A stretch of DNA of 64,000 bases from Heliocybe sulcata (GCA_004369045.1 ML213504.1:1025508-1089507); one strand, 5' to 3'. Shown: positions 22,966-34,595, numbered from the stretch's first letter. Made by a program: numbers and translations. The notes: generated by a model not told the origin, from the letters alone.

Positions 22966-25002
22966 ATGGCTCCTCCCGAACATTCTCAGCATGTGTGGTA
23001 AGTATCGACTTCAGTGTCCGTTAGGAAGAATAAATGTTGACAGTTGCCGTAGGGACCGTTGCCTGGATGAGTTGAGGAGTACGTTACCCGTGGTGGTGTT
23101 TGCAGACGACATGCTAACCGCCTTGTTTCTCAGATGAATTCACGGCGCTTTCTGCGAAAGAAGCCGAGCACCGCAGACGCATAGAAGAAATTACAAGAGA
23201 TCGTGACGCATTCAAAGTTCTTTACAACTCAGCTGAGAAGGATAAGAGTGAAGCTATATCAAGGTACGAGGACGAGCGAAGGCAATCCGAGAGGGACAAG
23301 GTTGACCTCAATAATCAAATAATGACGTTGCGGGTGAGTGGCTACTTGTATTATCTGTAGTTCGGCGGATCATAAAGCCATGATTAGGGAATGGAAAACC
23401 GTGTTGTAACTTTAATCGACGGAGATGGCACAATTTTCTCCTCGAGTCTACTTGCTCAAGGCAGAGAAGGTGGTCGCTCAGCTGCTAGACAGCTGACGGA
23501 ATCTATCCGCCAATATCTGTCCGATCTCAACAACTTCCACGAGGTCCAACTCTGGGTCTATATATTCTTTAACAAGTCAGGATTGCTGGGCGCGTTCCAG
23601 CGGCTCGGCTTCCGTGACGAGGGTCAGCATTTTGAAGAGTTCATGATAGGATTTAATCAAGCGGGCGAGCGGTTCCTTATGGTCGATGTCGGGAATGCTA
23701 AGGAGGCTGCAGACGCTAAGTTGAGAGGTCGATATTCTCAATTCTGAACTTGGCGCACACTAAGACCCTTTCCGCAGTCTATCTTGAAGACAACATTCGC
23801 ATGCCTCAGACGTGGAAGGTGCTATTCGGAGGTGAGCTGTCAAAACAACGATGTCTAGAAGCTGCTCTGATAGCGCGACTCTCCTAAGGCTGCCACGATA
23901 ATGGCTATGTCACCAGTCTTACTAGCGCGATGACTGCGGGATTCCGCGAGAAGTTGATATTATTACCTGGATACTCAGATATGGCTGCTGGGATTGAGGA
24001 GCTCCGGTTGCCCACTCTCAAGGTGCCGGGGCTCTTCATGACGGACAAGATGCGCGGCCGCTCTCATAGTCCACCTCCACCTCCGACCTACCCAACTAAC
24101 CCCCTTCCTACGCCACCGTGCTTGCCTAATCTCAACGCCGCCGCCGCCGTCTTTGTTTCATCTCGGTCCTCCACCCTGGCCGTAGCGGCGACAGTACCGC
24201 TTCCTGACGATAGTGACGACCTTGACGGGAGCGTAGAGGAGATGGCACAGGAGGTTGTGAAAGTTGAGCCTCTTGCTCCTCCTGCTCCTCCTTTACGCCC
24301 TGCCATGATCAGCTATAAGTCCGCTCTGCAGACTGTGCATCCCATGGGAAGTCGTCCTGCAACTCCGGAGTTGGACCCCATGGGTAGCAGCGGCTCCAGC
24401 GAATCTGGCTCCTCCAATTCTTCGAAGGCTGCACCCCGACGATCCTTATCCATGCCGGGGGGCAGGCGCATCAATGCCAACATTGTGAGTGCCATGCAAA
24501 TGTGATATTTGACTATATGCTGAGAATCCCGTTATCCAGCCCTTGTCCAAACGTGAGATTATAGCTCACTGCCGGATCAAAACATGGTCGATCCTGACGC
24601 TCATTTGATGCTTAGATGTTCCGCCTCCGTGCACTCTGTTTTATCTCGCGTCCTGCAAATACGGTGCCGACTGCATATACGCTCACGATTACCTGCTTGA
24701 CGACGAGCACTACGCTACCATGCGGCAAAATGCGAAGAAGTCGCCCTGCCCGGCAGCGAACAGGAGTCAGTATACAAACCTACCCTGCGCTTCGTTCAGT
24801 CCGTATTGACCGTCCATCAGATGAGATATGTTCGTTTGGGGATGATTGTCTGTACGGCCATAGATGTCCCATGGCGCCAAAGTGCCACTTCTTAAAGCAA
24901 GGCAATTGCAAGTTTACGGGAGGTATGAAATCGTCGCCGAGCTTCTTGACTTCCCGGCTGACTCCTTCACACTTTGCAGCGGGTATGCACCGAGATTCTT
25001 GA
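22966..25002 (+). CDS. DUF7923-like + tandem CCCH zinc-finger protein, copy A
   Basis: ATG 22966 gives MAPPEHSQHVW (an in-frame ATG at 22933 is possible). Next comes a coiled coil (FTALSAKEAEHRRRIEEITR through DKVDLNNQIMTLR). The globular domain, from 23391, contains VTLIDGDGTIFSSSLLAQ, VDVGNAKEAADAKLR and FGGCHDNGYVTSL, with Asp/Glu/His spaced as in NYN/PIN-like nuclease folds (inference). A Pro- and Ser-rich linker (about 24060-24480) leads to a finger of form C-x7-C-x5-C-x3-H (CTLFYLASCKYGADCIYAH). A second finger ends CSFGDDCLYGH, and a Cys-rich tail CPMAPKCHFLKQGNCKF follows. It ends GMHRDS at TGA 25000-25002. The family is common in Agaricomycetes and has no known function. It is a tandem paralogue of copy B. 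Confidence 0.8.
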
Positions 25003-25492
25003 ACATTCTAGGTATTTGTCATTCAGTACTACCCTATGTATTCAGTCCGTGATATGCGCCATGTGAGTCGAATATGTATGCCCTTGCTGTCTTTCTATGT
25101 AATGCCACCTTCGGTTGCTATTTGGGTTCAATGTGCGCCGCATTGACGGGTCAGGGCGCCTCGTTGTTCCCTCTCCCACACCTTCGATGGGCCTAGAATC
25201 CATTACATGGAACCGTGGCCCGAAGGCTTGCGGCACTTCACTTTCCGTCTTGAGCCTATAGATCTGTGCTGTCCTCGTGAGAGCTAGAAGTCGTCTATAT
25301 TTGCAGGGATGCTCGTCGACAGCCCCTGCATGTTTGTTCTCCGTCCATGGTTCCCTTCCTAGGACAAGAAGCCCCGATGTTCCAGTTTAGACAACCGCCC
25401 GCGTTGGCATTAAACAGCGAGTCCGCGTTGCGAAACCTCAGTCGTTCTTTCCCCTCACCCTGTATTTCCATTAACTCCTCTTTATCGCCATT
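25003..25492. other. Spacer between tandem zinc-finger paralogues
   Basis: 490 bp with no coding, RNA or repeat signal that I can support. It presumably carries the terminator of copy A and the promoter of copy B. Confidence 0.4.
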
Positions 25493-27314
25493 ATGGCGTC
25501 GCCGTCCTCCGTAGAGGCAACCAAACAACTTTGGTGGGTTGTTCTTCCTAGCCTCTACAATCGCGAACTAACCCTTCTTCTTGGCAGGGACGAAACATTG
25601 ACGAGACTCCTCAGTATGAGAACTCATGTAAAGCGTTTGGGTGTGTATATTAACTAGGACCACAGACCTTTCAACAGCGACCATCACGCGCAATACGGAG
25701 CTCGAGGCCAGACTCAATGAAGTCGAAGTCGAACTGTCCGTCTGGAAGCAGGCTCATTCTGCAGCTCTCGACGCTGCCGAGCGGGATAAGAAGATATGCC
25801 TTCTCCAGGTGGCAACCCTCAACTCCCAGATTGCCTCGTTGCAGGCTTTGAACGTCGGTGCCATCCAGTTGTCATCCATAGCTCTTAGACTCACCTTTTT
25901 CTCAGACTCAGAGCCCTCTCATCCTTTGCATCATTGATGGCGATCGCAATATCTTCGTGGAGAGCCTTATAAATCAGGGACTCCATGGCGGACGCCAGGC
26001 GGCGCAACAACTCACGAAGGGCGTGGCGGAATATATCCAGGAGCAAGATCTTCCTGTCGGGAACGCTGTCGTATTCTCTGTCGTGGTATTCTTCAACAAG
26101 AAGAGTCTTCTGGATACTCTTGTTGGCCATGGGATCTGCACTCAGGAAACTTTCGACTCGTTTCTGCTGGGCTTCAGCCAAGCTTCCCCGCGATTCTGGA
26201 TCGTGGACGTGGGCCCAGGTAAGGAAGCGGTGCACGGGAAGATTAAAGGTATCTATGGTACTTGAATATCGACAGGAACGTGGCACTGACTCATGTATGA
26301 GACTATCTGCAAACGTACGGACGGTTTCCACAGACCTTGAGGATAATCTTCGGAGGTGCGTCCCTTGCGATCTACATAGGTGTGCTGATGGTTAGAGCAA
26401 CAATCTCTCAGGCGGAAATGAAGACGGCTACATGCCGACATTAAGTGCGATGGAGAATGAGCAGCTCCTGGGGAAGGTGGTAATCTTACACAGTCACGAC
26501 GATCTTGCGCCTGAGATTAGGTCGCTGAACCTACCCAACTTGTGGATCGACGGGTTATTTATGGACAACAAGTTCGTTTCCAAGAAGCCTGGGCCCATTC
26601 CTCTTGATGGTCGCTGGTCTATCACGACGAACGGAGGCCTTATGAGTCCCCGTTCGCCGCCTGCTAGCTCGCTTTCTCAAGGGGACGGGAAGTTTATAGA
26701 CCCTACGAAAGTTCGTCCTTCATGAAGTCTCTATAATTCTTGAGCTAACGTTGTATCTTATTCTGCAGCCCTTGCACAAGCGTTCGTAATCACACCTGTC
26801 CACTCAAGCCATCCGCGCTGACAGCCTAGCAGAATCCCCTCCGCCATGCAACGAATATTATCTGATGTCTTGCAGCAAAGGAGTACGTGAATGCCGCTTG
26901 GAGAAGGCCCCTCCATCTAATATGTCTCCACAGGGATCTTGCAAGTATTCCCACGATTATATCCTGACGCCGGAGCAGCTGGTCGCTCTCGCCAGAAATG
27001 CCAAGAAAGCGCCTTGCAACTACTTGAAAAACGGTAGGCGAGTGATTGATGCGTGGCAGAATAATAAGGATAACATGAGATACAGGTCTGGTCTGTCCGC
27101 ACGGTGACGGATGCTGCTGGGGCCACAGATGTCCCAACGGGCCATCGTAAATACGTTCCAGTAACCGCTGCCAGCCACATTGATAACCCCATTGCAGATG
27201 CTTCCACTTAAGCAAGAGCAAATGCTGGTTTAAAGGCGGTGAGCTAACGAAAGTTGTTGAGCGCTCGGTGCTAACATACTTTCCCCAGATGCTATGCACC
27301 TCCTCGTGGACTGA
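25493..27314 (+). CDS. DUF7923-like + tandem CCCH zinc-finger protein, copy B
   Basis: Same exon plan as copy A: MASPSSVEATKQLW | DETLTRLL, a coiled coil (NTELEARLNEVEVELSVWKQ), then the globular domain with CIIDGDRNIFVESLINQG, VDVGPGKEAVHGKIK, and after a spliced junction FGGGNEDGYMPTLS. Compared with copy A, the acidic run EAADAK has become EAVHGK and CHDNGY has become GNEDGY, so two candidate metal-site positions are changed. The first finger is assembled across an intron (C-NEYYLMS-C-SKGGS-C-KYS-H, exact C-x7-C-x5-C-x3-H). The second is CPHGDGCCWGH. The tail CPNGPSCFHLSKSKCWFKG also spans an intron, and the protein ends DAMHLLVD at TGA 27312-27314. Splice sites are good throughout, so this is an intact diverged duplicate. 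Confidence 0.75.
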
Positions 27315-27658
27315 CGATCTTGCATTAGACAATTTATTCCTTTTCCCTGGGCGCGGCCGGGATTAACCTCTTGTCCTTAACTGGTGTGTTTAACGAGATT
27401 TTGATTACATTGTAGACCTTTTTCAGTGTACTGGACAATGTATACCATCGTGTTTCTTGCTATCTTGCACCCTGCAACCTGTCCGACACTGATTGACGCA
27501 ACGGGAAGGTAAGCTTCCTTAAAACGGCCGAATATCGTGCGCAGATAATGTAGGCGTGGGAAATCGATTATTAGGGCGGCCATTGCTATGTTAGCCCTCG
27601 ACCCAAACGACGTTCCTTTATAGTCTCCTATTGCCTGCGCTGCATTACATCCGCCAAC
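27315..27658. other. Upstream region of Rho GDI
   Basis: 344 bp of AT-richer DNA between the zinc-finger gene and the Rho GDI ATG. No motif or gene is recognised. Confidence 0.4.
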
Positions 27659-28644
27659 ATGTCTGCTGTCAGTCATATACAACTGCTTTTGCTCACAGAT
27701 TCTGACGAACCTTTAGCAAGATGATCATGAGGATTTGGTGCCCTCCGCGACCCCAGGTCTGTCGCTCTCCATCTGTTTCCAGGTTGTCGGGCGCTGATCG
27801 AAGACATTGATCCATCAGGCTACAAGCCGGCTGGTCCGGCCAAGTCTGCAGACGAGTATGCGAACATGGATGCCGAGGATGAAAGCTTGGCGCGCTGGAA
27901 GGCCAGCCTCGGTATCGTCCCCGGAGTTGCTGGAGGTCCCGCAACTGGACCGAAGGTATGTGGCGGGTTCCTCCCCTACGCCAGAATAGATTACCTATGG
28001 GACACTCTTGTCAGGTCACCGTGCTGACGCTTGAGCTGGTGTCTCCTTCAATGCCGCCTGGCAAGAGATTACACCTCAACCTGCAGGACCCCGCTCAAGT
28101 TCAGGAGTTCAAGAAGAACCCTGTCACGATCAAGGAAGGTGTTGAATATAAGTGAGTCTTTCTCTTTGAACTTCATATTGCTTTGACTACATCTTCGGGT
28201 AGTGTCCGTATCACGTTCAAGGTCAACCACTCCATCATCTCTGTGAGTATCTGAAACCCGCTGGTAATATGTCCGAACTTGACGCGCCTCTAGGGTGTAC
28301 GCTATCTCCAGGTGGTCAAGAGGGCCGGTGTGAAGGGTGAGTGCGCTGGTCGCTTGCTCAGGTCTCCGATAATCGAACTCCAAATCAGTCGACAAGATGG
28401 AGCAGATGCTTGGTTCCTACGGCCCTCACCCACAGGGTGAGGCTTATACCAAGAACTTTGATACGGAAGAGTCACCTTCCGGCATGATTGCTCGATCGGG
28501 CACGTACAACGTGCGCAGCCGTGTTATAGACGACGATGGCGAAGTGTACGCAGGTATGTGGCTCCCTTCCAAGCGCGTGGTCCCCCTTCCCTAACACGCT
28601 TTGTAGATTGGGATTGGTCGTTCAAACTAGGCAAGGAATGGTGA
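27659..28644 (+). CDS. RDI1: Rho GDP-dissociation inhibitor
   Basis: Cytosolic chaperone that extracts prenylated Rho/Cdc42 GTPases from membranes. ATG 27659 gives MSA, spliced to QDDHEDLVPSATP and GYKPAGPAKSADEYANMD, the regulatory arm that contacts the GTPase switch regions. The immunoglobulin-like fold follows: SLARWKASLGI, VTVLTLELVSPSMPPGKRLH, VTIKEGVEYNVRITFKVNHS, SGVRYLQVVKRAGVKVDKME, MLGSYGPHPQGEAYTKNFDT, ESPSGMIARSGTYNVRSRVI, and the conserved end DWDWSFKLGKEW with TGA at 28642-28644. Seven short introns. All core motifs that I know for the family are present. Confidence 0.95.
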
Positions 28645-28884
28645 ACTTGATTGAGTACTTGGTTTAGTATCTTGCACATCTGGTATTTTTGGGCATGTTT
28701 CGTGTCTCCGCATTTTTTCTCGACGTGGAATCCTTGGAATAAGTCAGCAATCGTAAAGAATATATATCAAACGCGCTCCCGACTACGATCTCAGTACATA
28801 ATGCTGGTCGCAAATGCCCTCCGTTGTGGTATCGGGTCTTAAGCTTAAGCGCTAAGCTCCGGAGCGCGCCAGTCTGAGAAATAT

Positions 28885-30273
28885 ATGTTCCTCTGCACCG
28901 CGACGCGTTGTGCCCGTTTTGCCTCACACGCGTCTCTCCTCTCCGGTCGTCATCTGTCTTTTAGAAATGGCTTGATATCTCTTCCAAGGGCAAATGTCTT
29001 GAATATTCGATGCCTGTCTGCCATTCCTGAGCATGTTACAAGAAGCGCCCCTTCGCTGGAAGTTCAAGCCCAAGCCCCCAAACCGACATGGATTGACGGC
29101 CTCCCACCGAGAATCAGACCGTACTTGTATCTGACACGTATTGATAAGCCCATAGGCACTTTGCTGTTGTTTTATCCATGCAGTGCGTACCGAGCGAATT
29201 CTGGGTGTTGTTTGACCAGAGGGACTCATGCACAGCGGAATGGCAGCATGGTCCATCACTATGGCCTCCTACGCTCTACAGACTCCTTTCACAACACCCC
29301 TGACATACATAAGTTTGTTCGGGTTGGGGGCTGTAGTCATGAGAGGTGCCGGTTGCACAATCAACGACATGTGGGACAGGAACTTGGACAAGTCTGTAGG
29401 TGAGAACTGGAGTTCTCTCCTGATAGCAGGCAGGACTGACAATAGCATGAAGCTCGAACCAAAGACAGACCGCTGGCCAGAGGCGATATCAGCCCAGCGC
29501 AGGCTTTCGGCTTCCTAGGTTTCCAGCTGACGGCTGGCCTTGCGGTATTGACGCAGCTGAACTGGTATAGGTGAGCATGTACGTCTCCGAGCATGCCCCA
29601 GGCCAGGTGAAATCCGAGGTAGTATCTTACTAGGAGCGTCGTCCCTATCCGTTGTGGCTATATACCCCTTCATGAAGAGGATCACAGACTGGCCGCAAGC
29701 CGTTTTGGGTACGTGCATTTTCGGTCGTGATAACTTCGCCAATAACGAAGTCACGTTCTTTATCGAAGGGCTCGCGTTTAACTGGGGCGCACTCCTGGGG
29801 TGGTCGACTGTGGCAGGTACCTGTGATTGGGCTGTCTGCCTACCGCTATATGCGGGAGGCTTCTGTTGGACGTTGGTGTACGATACTATCTATGCGCACC
29901 AGGTCAGCGCACCGCAGGCGAAAGTGTTCGAACGCCAACTGATCCTCTGAACTGACTTGTCCAGGACAAAACTGATGACGTGAACGTCGGGATTCACTCC
30001 ACCGCTCTCCTCTTCGGACGCAACACCAGGCCAATCCTGACCGGCTTGTCCGCGTCGTCTCTCTCGCTCATCAGCTATGCCGGTTACGTGAATGCTCAAG
30101 GTCCTTTATTCTACGCTGGAGTAGGCATTGCTGCCGTACAGCTAGCTCGCGTCCTTTACAGGACGGACTTCGACGACAGGGCAAGCTGCTGGAAGGGCTT
30201 TGTGGGCTGCGGATGGTCGGGATTTTGGATATGGATGGGTGCTCTTGCTGACTATGCCATGTTATTTGCATAA
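28885..30273 (+). CDS. COQ2: 4-hydroxybenzoate polyprenyltransferase COQ2
   Basis: Mitochondrial inner-membrane UbiA prenyltransferase; joins the polyprenyl chain to 4-hydroxybenzoate in ubiquinone synthesis. ATG 28885 starts an Arg/Ser-rich presequence ([20 protein letters not shown]). Then [39 protein letters not shown], and the first Mg-diphosphate motif [20 protein letters not shown] (split by an intron at SVE). The second motif is [20 protein letters not shown]. Eight or nine hydrophobic helices follow the UbiA pattern. The C-terminus is [16 protein letters not shown] 30271-30273. Two ACGCGT hexamers at 28903 and 28928 fall inside the presequence codons. Confidence 0.95.
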
Positions 30274-30895
30274 TCTGCGGCCCGAAGATATCTTATTTGA
30301 AGCTTCATAGTTCTCGTTCGCACATTCTCGCATCCGAATGCAGGCAACTTATAGATGCTGATGCAGGCATGATGCATGATTGACTGATGATGTTGACCAC
30401 GACCCTGTAGTCGCCGATCACAGAGCGTGGAAACATGTCATATGCAGTGATCAATTTCTCCCAACGTTGAGGGGTGCACGCATATACACAGGGAAAGAAG
30501 GAACCTGGAAGGTGCCCCGTGAGTCGTCGGTCCGTATAGTGCAGACTGCATTCTGGGCTTACGGAAGCATTTTAGGTGGCGGACTAGACTGTCATAACGC
30601 AGCCCTGATGAGTCGCATCAAATAGCCGAACGGCCACATGCCTTGGATCGTCACGTTGCTAACTGTTGCTATCCTCCGTGGCACACAAGAAGGTCAGATT
30701 CACTTCTGTACCCATGCGCGTACGCCGTCGGTGCATACCATAACAACATATCCCTCAGTGCGACTGATCACACAGCCTTCCGTGGAGGTGCATGACCAGC
30801 ATTTCCGATAAAACGGGAGCCAACAATGTCATAAAACCAGGTCATCTTTGAGCAGCAGGCGACTTATTCAAGGCCGCAGCCTCGCCGTCACTGCC
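30274..30895. other. Intergenic between COQ2 and GH43
   Basis: About 620 bp with no coding signal. A short ATGATGCATGA-rich stretch near 30357-30390 has no recognisable function. Confidence 0.4.
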
Positions 30896-31942
30896 ATGCA
30901 GTTCCTTTCTCTCTTGTTACCGCTTGCGACAGCGGTCGCTTGCGCTTTCGCATACACAAATCCCATCGTCGACAGCACCACGCCCGACCCATGGATGTTC
31001 CTTTGGAACGGCAACTACTATCTCACCTTCACCACCGGAGGCGACGTCACCATATACAGCTGCAGCAGCCTCACCAATTGCCATTCCCCCGCTTCGAGGG
31101 CGGTCTTCACTCCAGGCGCCAACACTCTGTACAATTTATGGGCCCCCGAGATCCATGATGTCAACGGCAACTGGTACGCCTTCTTCGCCGCGCAGGATCA
31201 CAACGACAACAGCGACAACCAGAACCACCACATGTACGTCCTGAAGGGGCCCGCATCCAGTGCGGCTCCCGACAGCGACTACTACTCCTTTGTCGCCAAA
31301 GTCAGCGGCATCAGCGCATGGGCGATCGATGGCACAGTCTTCACGTTAAACAACCAACTCTACATGGTCTACTCGGGTTGGCCGGAAGGCGACACGAGTA
31401 GCCTCAACCAGCATCTCTTCATCACGCAGCTCAGCAACGACGCGAGCGGGGCCCCGACAGTCGGGAGCGCCGCAGTCGAGATCGCAGCGCCGCAGTTCGA
31501 CTGGGAGACGTTCACAGACTCGGGAGGAGCCAGGCACGCCATCAACGAGGGCCCTGCGTTCCTCTCGCGCAACGGGTTCAATGGCGTCCTCTTTTCGGGA
31601 TGTGCCAGCTGGGCCTCTTGCTACTCCATCGGAGTTTTGCAGTACACGGGATCAGACCCCATGTCGGCCAGCTCCTGGACGAAGTGGTCTGACCGTTGGT
31701 GGCAGAGCAACCCCGACGGGCCCTATGGAACGGGACACTGCTCCATGACTACCAGCCCTGATGGCACGCAGGACTGGATGGTGTTCCACGCGACGAGCAC
31801 GTCCTACACGGGCAATGAAGCAGGGACGCCGGGATGGAACGGGCGATTGGCGAGGACGCAGGTCATTGGTTATGATAGTAGCGGGAATCCGATGGGAGGG
31901 TGGCCTATTGCAGACGGCGTATCCCAAGGGGATCCAGCATAA
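30896..31942 (+). CDS. Secreted glycoside hydrolase family 43-like, intronless
   Basis: About 348 residues in one exon. Signal peptide MQFLSLLLPLATAVACAFA, then YTNPIVDSTTPDPWMFLWNG, the GH43 five-bladed propeller opening with the general-base Asp in TPDPW. The pKa-modulating Asp is in AWAIDGTVFTLNNQLYMVYS, and the general-acid Glu in AINEGPAFLSRNGFNGVLFS. The late His in YGTGHCSMTTSPDGTQDWMV matches the conserved metal-site His. Likely an arabinofuranosidase, arabinanase or exo-galactanase acting on plant cell-wall side chains; subfamily undecided. The coding sequence is strongly biased to C-ending codons (AAC, ACC, TAC) and higher in GC than its neighbours. With the lack of introns this could mean high expression or horizontal origin. 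Stop TAA 31940-31942. Confidence 0.85.
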   Translation: MQFLSLLLPLATAVACAFAYTNPIVDSTTPDPWMFLWNGNYYLTFTTGGDVTIYSCSSLTNCHSPASRAVFTPGANTLYNLWAPEIHDVNGNWYAFFAAQDHNDNSDNQNHHMYVLKGPASSAAPDSDYYSFVAKVSGISAWAIDGTVFTLNNQLYMVYSGWPEGDTSSLNQHLFITQLSNDASGAPTVGSAAVEIAAPQFDWETFTDSGGARHAINEGPAFLSRNGFNGVLFSGCASWASCYSIGVLQYTGSDPMSASSWTKWSDRWWQSNPDGPYGTGHCSMTTSPDGTQDWMVFHATSTSYTGNEAGTPGWNGRLARTQVIGYDSSGNPMGGWPIADGVSQGDPA

Positions 31943-32085
31943 GCTCATCGTACACGCCAGGGGAGAGTGAACGAACAGATTTTAAGGTAGTCATGGTGAT
32001 GTACAGAGTCTACATGTCGAGAACTAGTAAAACAAACAATATGGAGATCAATAAGTTACTGATGGCCGCAGTTGCAGTGATATCA

Positions 32086-33728
32086 TCAAATGTCTAGTTT
32101 AAATGTCGAAGGGCTGTTAGCCTCGTTAGTACTGATCCTTGCCGAAGTATTGCCGTGGGACTTCACCTCTCCCTGCCCGGATGTCACTCTCTGTTCGAGA
32201 ACGTCCTCAGCACGAGCTCTCCAATCACTCTCAATCAGGGTTGCCAAACGAGCTTTCAGCGCCTCCATAGTCATCGCTTTAGGGATGTACCTGAGAACGT
32301 CGATCAGTCCACTGTTCACATGAATCTGACGGCTTGCAACTCACCGGTCAATGGGATTGTGGAAAGCGCGGTCGAGAGCCGCCAACAAACCCTCTCCATC
32401 GCCTGTTCGGACGTGGTACACGTATGGCTCTTTCTCCCGGATCAGCCCATCATGCTGAGCGAACCATCCGTTCCGATCGTCCGGGTCCTTCTCGTCCCAG
32501 CGAGTAATCGGGTTGATGAACGGAACTCCCAAGCACAATGCGTCGTAGGGACTAGGACTAAGCACGGGTTTTGCAGTCCCGACGAGCACTTTACTCTTTG
32601 CCACTTCGGAGTAGAAGCGCTCCTTGTCTAGCCGGCCGAGATTCTTGATACCTGTATCAGCGATGGTGTCGTTCGTGCTGTCCATAAGACCAGCGACTGC
32701 GTTCTGGAAGTGGACGCCGGGCCAGGCGTAAGAGTCGTCAGTGAAGTAAGTGATGCTCTTCCCGAACACGTATGCACGGTCCTCCCGCTCCGAGGACGGG
32801 ACGACGGGAAGCTTCGTGCAGGTGCGCTCGACGCTGTAGCCGAGATAGAAGTTGTCCAGAGAGTTTGTGGTGGTCTCTGGGAAGTTCTCGGGACTGAGTG
32901 TCCATGCGCCGCCGAGAGGATGGCATTCGCCTGTCCAGAAGTGGAATGAGAAGAGTTTCCAGACGGGTATCCCGAGAGGGTTGTGCTCTGACTTGATACA
33001 CTCGGCGTTGTGGAAACATTTCTGGGCTGCAACGCATTCGATGATGACTGCCTTGACGAGGTCAGGGAACTGGCGGTACTGAGCAGCAAGCTCCACGCTG
33101 TTCTTCGAGTAGATAAACGTGTAGTTCATCTCTTGTAGGCCTGCAATGACACTCGCTGCCCTGTATATGCGGGATATATCGATGGCCAAAGATATTCTAG
33201 TAAACGGCACGCACCAAATGTCCTCGCCAGACACCTTCCCCTCTATAGACCCAGCGAAATGCGGGCTAGCAAGCAAGACGACGCTCGTCTGGTTCCGATG
33301 ACAGTCGCCGGATGCCGCGCAAGCCAGAAGCCGCTCCATGGCTGCATTGTTCGCGTCCTCGTAGACATCTGTCCGGTCGGGCTCGCCGATAGGGAACAGC
33401 TTGTCCAGTATCGGATTTGAGTACGGCGTCTGATGCGGGACATCCAGGACCTCTGGAGAGGGCAAGGGCGCAGGTGGCCTCGCCGGCCGCGACCACGGCT
33501 GCAGCAGCGACAGCCCGACGAAGACAGACACAACTACCAGAGCCAACAGCGCACACTTTGCATGGTGCCCCCTTGGCCGCCTGGTCAACCTTCCACCAAA
33601 AGTGAGCTTTAGATACCCGAAATGAGAGGCGCGACGTACAGCTTTTCCGCCGAGGCAGAGCTCGGCAAGAGGGCATACTCTGCACTGGACATGGGATCGC
33701 TGGGGGGCGGGAAAGACTTGCGCGCCAT
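32086..33728 (-). CDS. GT18-like (MGAT5-type) glycosyltransferase, type II membrane protein
   Basis: ATG at 33728 starts MARKSFPPPSDPMSSAEYAL. A candidate 33-nt intron (33607-33639, GTACGT...AAAG) joins AEK to LTFGGRLTRRPRGHHAK; unspliced, the frame meets TAA. The transmembrane anchor is CALLALVVVSVFVGLSLL, giving a short cytosolic tail and a lumenal catalytic domain. Recognisable segments are HFWTGECHPLGGAWTLSPEN, ERTCTKLPVVPSSEREDRAY, GLMDSTNDTIADTGIKNLGR, and KSKVLVGTAKPVLSPSPYDA-LCLGVPFINPITRWDEKDP. The last resembles the donor site of alpha-1,6-mannosylglycoprotein 6-beta-GlcNAc transferase V. One more intron near 32320-32345. Stop 32086-32088. Substrate in a fungus is unknown; the family call is from memory. 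Confidence 0.6.
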
Positions 33729-34595
33729 GGCGAGGGCTTATGGCTGCGGAGAGAGCTGTCCAACATCGCATACGCCCGTTCGAATGTGACGAGGGAGCGT
33801 ATCGCCCAATCGCGTGCGTGACATCTGTGAAAGACGAGGGTGATGAGCGCTCAGAATTGGACTGGAAGCGTGAAGAAACATACCATATACAGCTCGGATT
33901 GGACGTGGCAGACGACACCGTCCCGGCATGCCCGCCAGTACTCCCATTTGCATCACTGCATTATCCAGCTTGGGTTTGTGCCAGGCATTATTCGCGCCCG
34001 AGTTCTTTGGAATAGCTTCAGAGTCGAGACACCGTCCTATAGATCCTTGGAGAAGCGACATGAGAGATCAGAGATAGGCAAGTTTCTATGAATACAATGC
34101 AGCCACAACGATAATCAGCGCTTGGAAGCCACAAGACCTAGGTACCATCATTCGCGCAGCAGCCAAGGCCCTCTCAAGCAGCGCATGGATTCTAAAGCTA
34201 AAGTTGGAGTTTGCTCGTCTTTCCGAGGGAGTTTGAGAGGGTAGGCATCAACACAACTCCTGACATGACATGAAATGATCATTGCATTCGTAAGGTTCCA
34301 CAGTGGCCCGGGGACGCGACATGGAAAATACAGTCGTGATAGGAATGGCAACAAGTGCAATGGAGTTGATACAGTATAGTGAATAAATAAGTGCGGGGTG
34401 GGACAGGATGGGGCAAAAATTAAGCTACTAATGCATGGTATGATGGGCAGAAATATAGTGCACTATCTACTAAAATTAGACCTGAAAGAAACCAAAGAGC
34501 CTTGAGGCGGAAGATGCGTTGGTTGATGACCGTGGGGCGTAGCTTGCTGTATGCCGGGTAGCGATGTTTCCTCCGAGTGACCGAGCCCAAAGGCG
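33729..34595. other. Intergenic upstream of the GT18-like gene
   Basis: About 870 bp. Short open frames on both strands overlap each other and have no family resemblance. No gene, RNA or repeat can be supported. Confidence 0.45.

Noticed and set aside
28903-28933. Two ACGCGT hexamers in COQ2 as promoter boxes
   Set aside because: They lie within presequence codons downstream of the chosen ATG, so I did not count them as regulatory.
33738-34061. 107-codon minus-strand frame upstream of the GT18-like gene
   Set aside because: No family similarity, overlaps other frames, and its sequence does not continue into an exon of the GT18-like gene.
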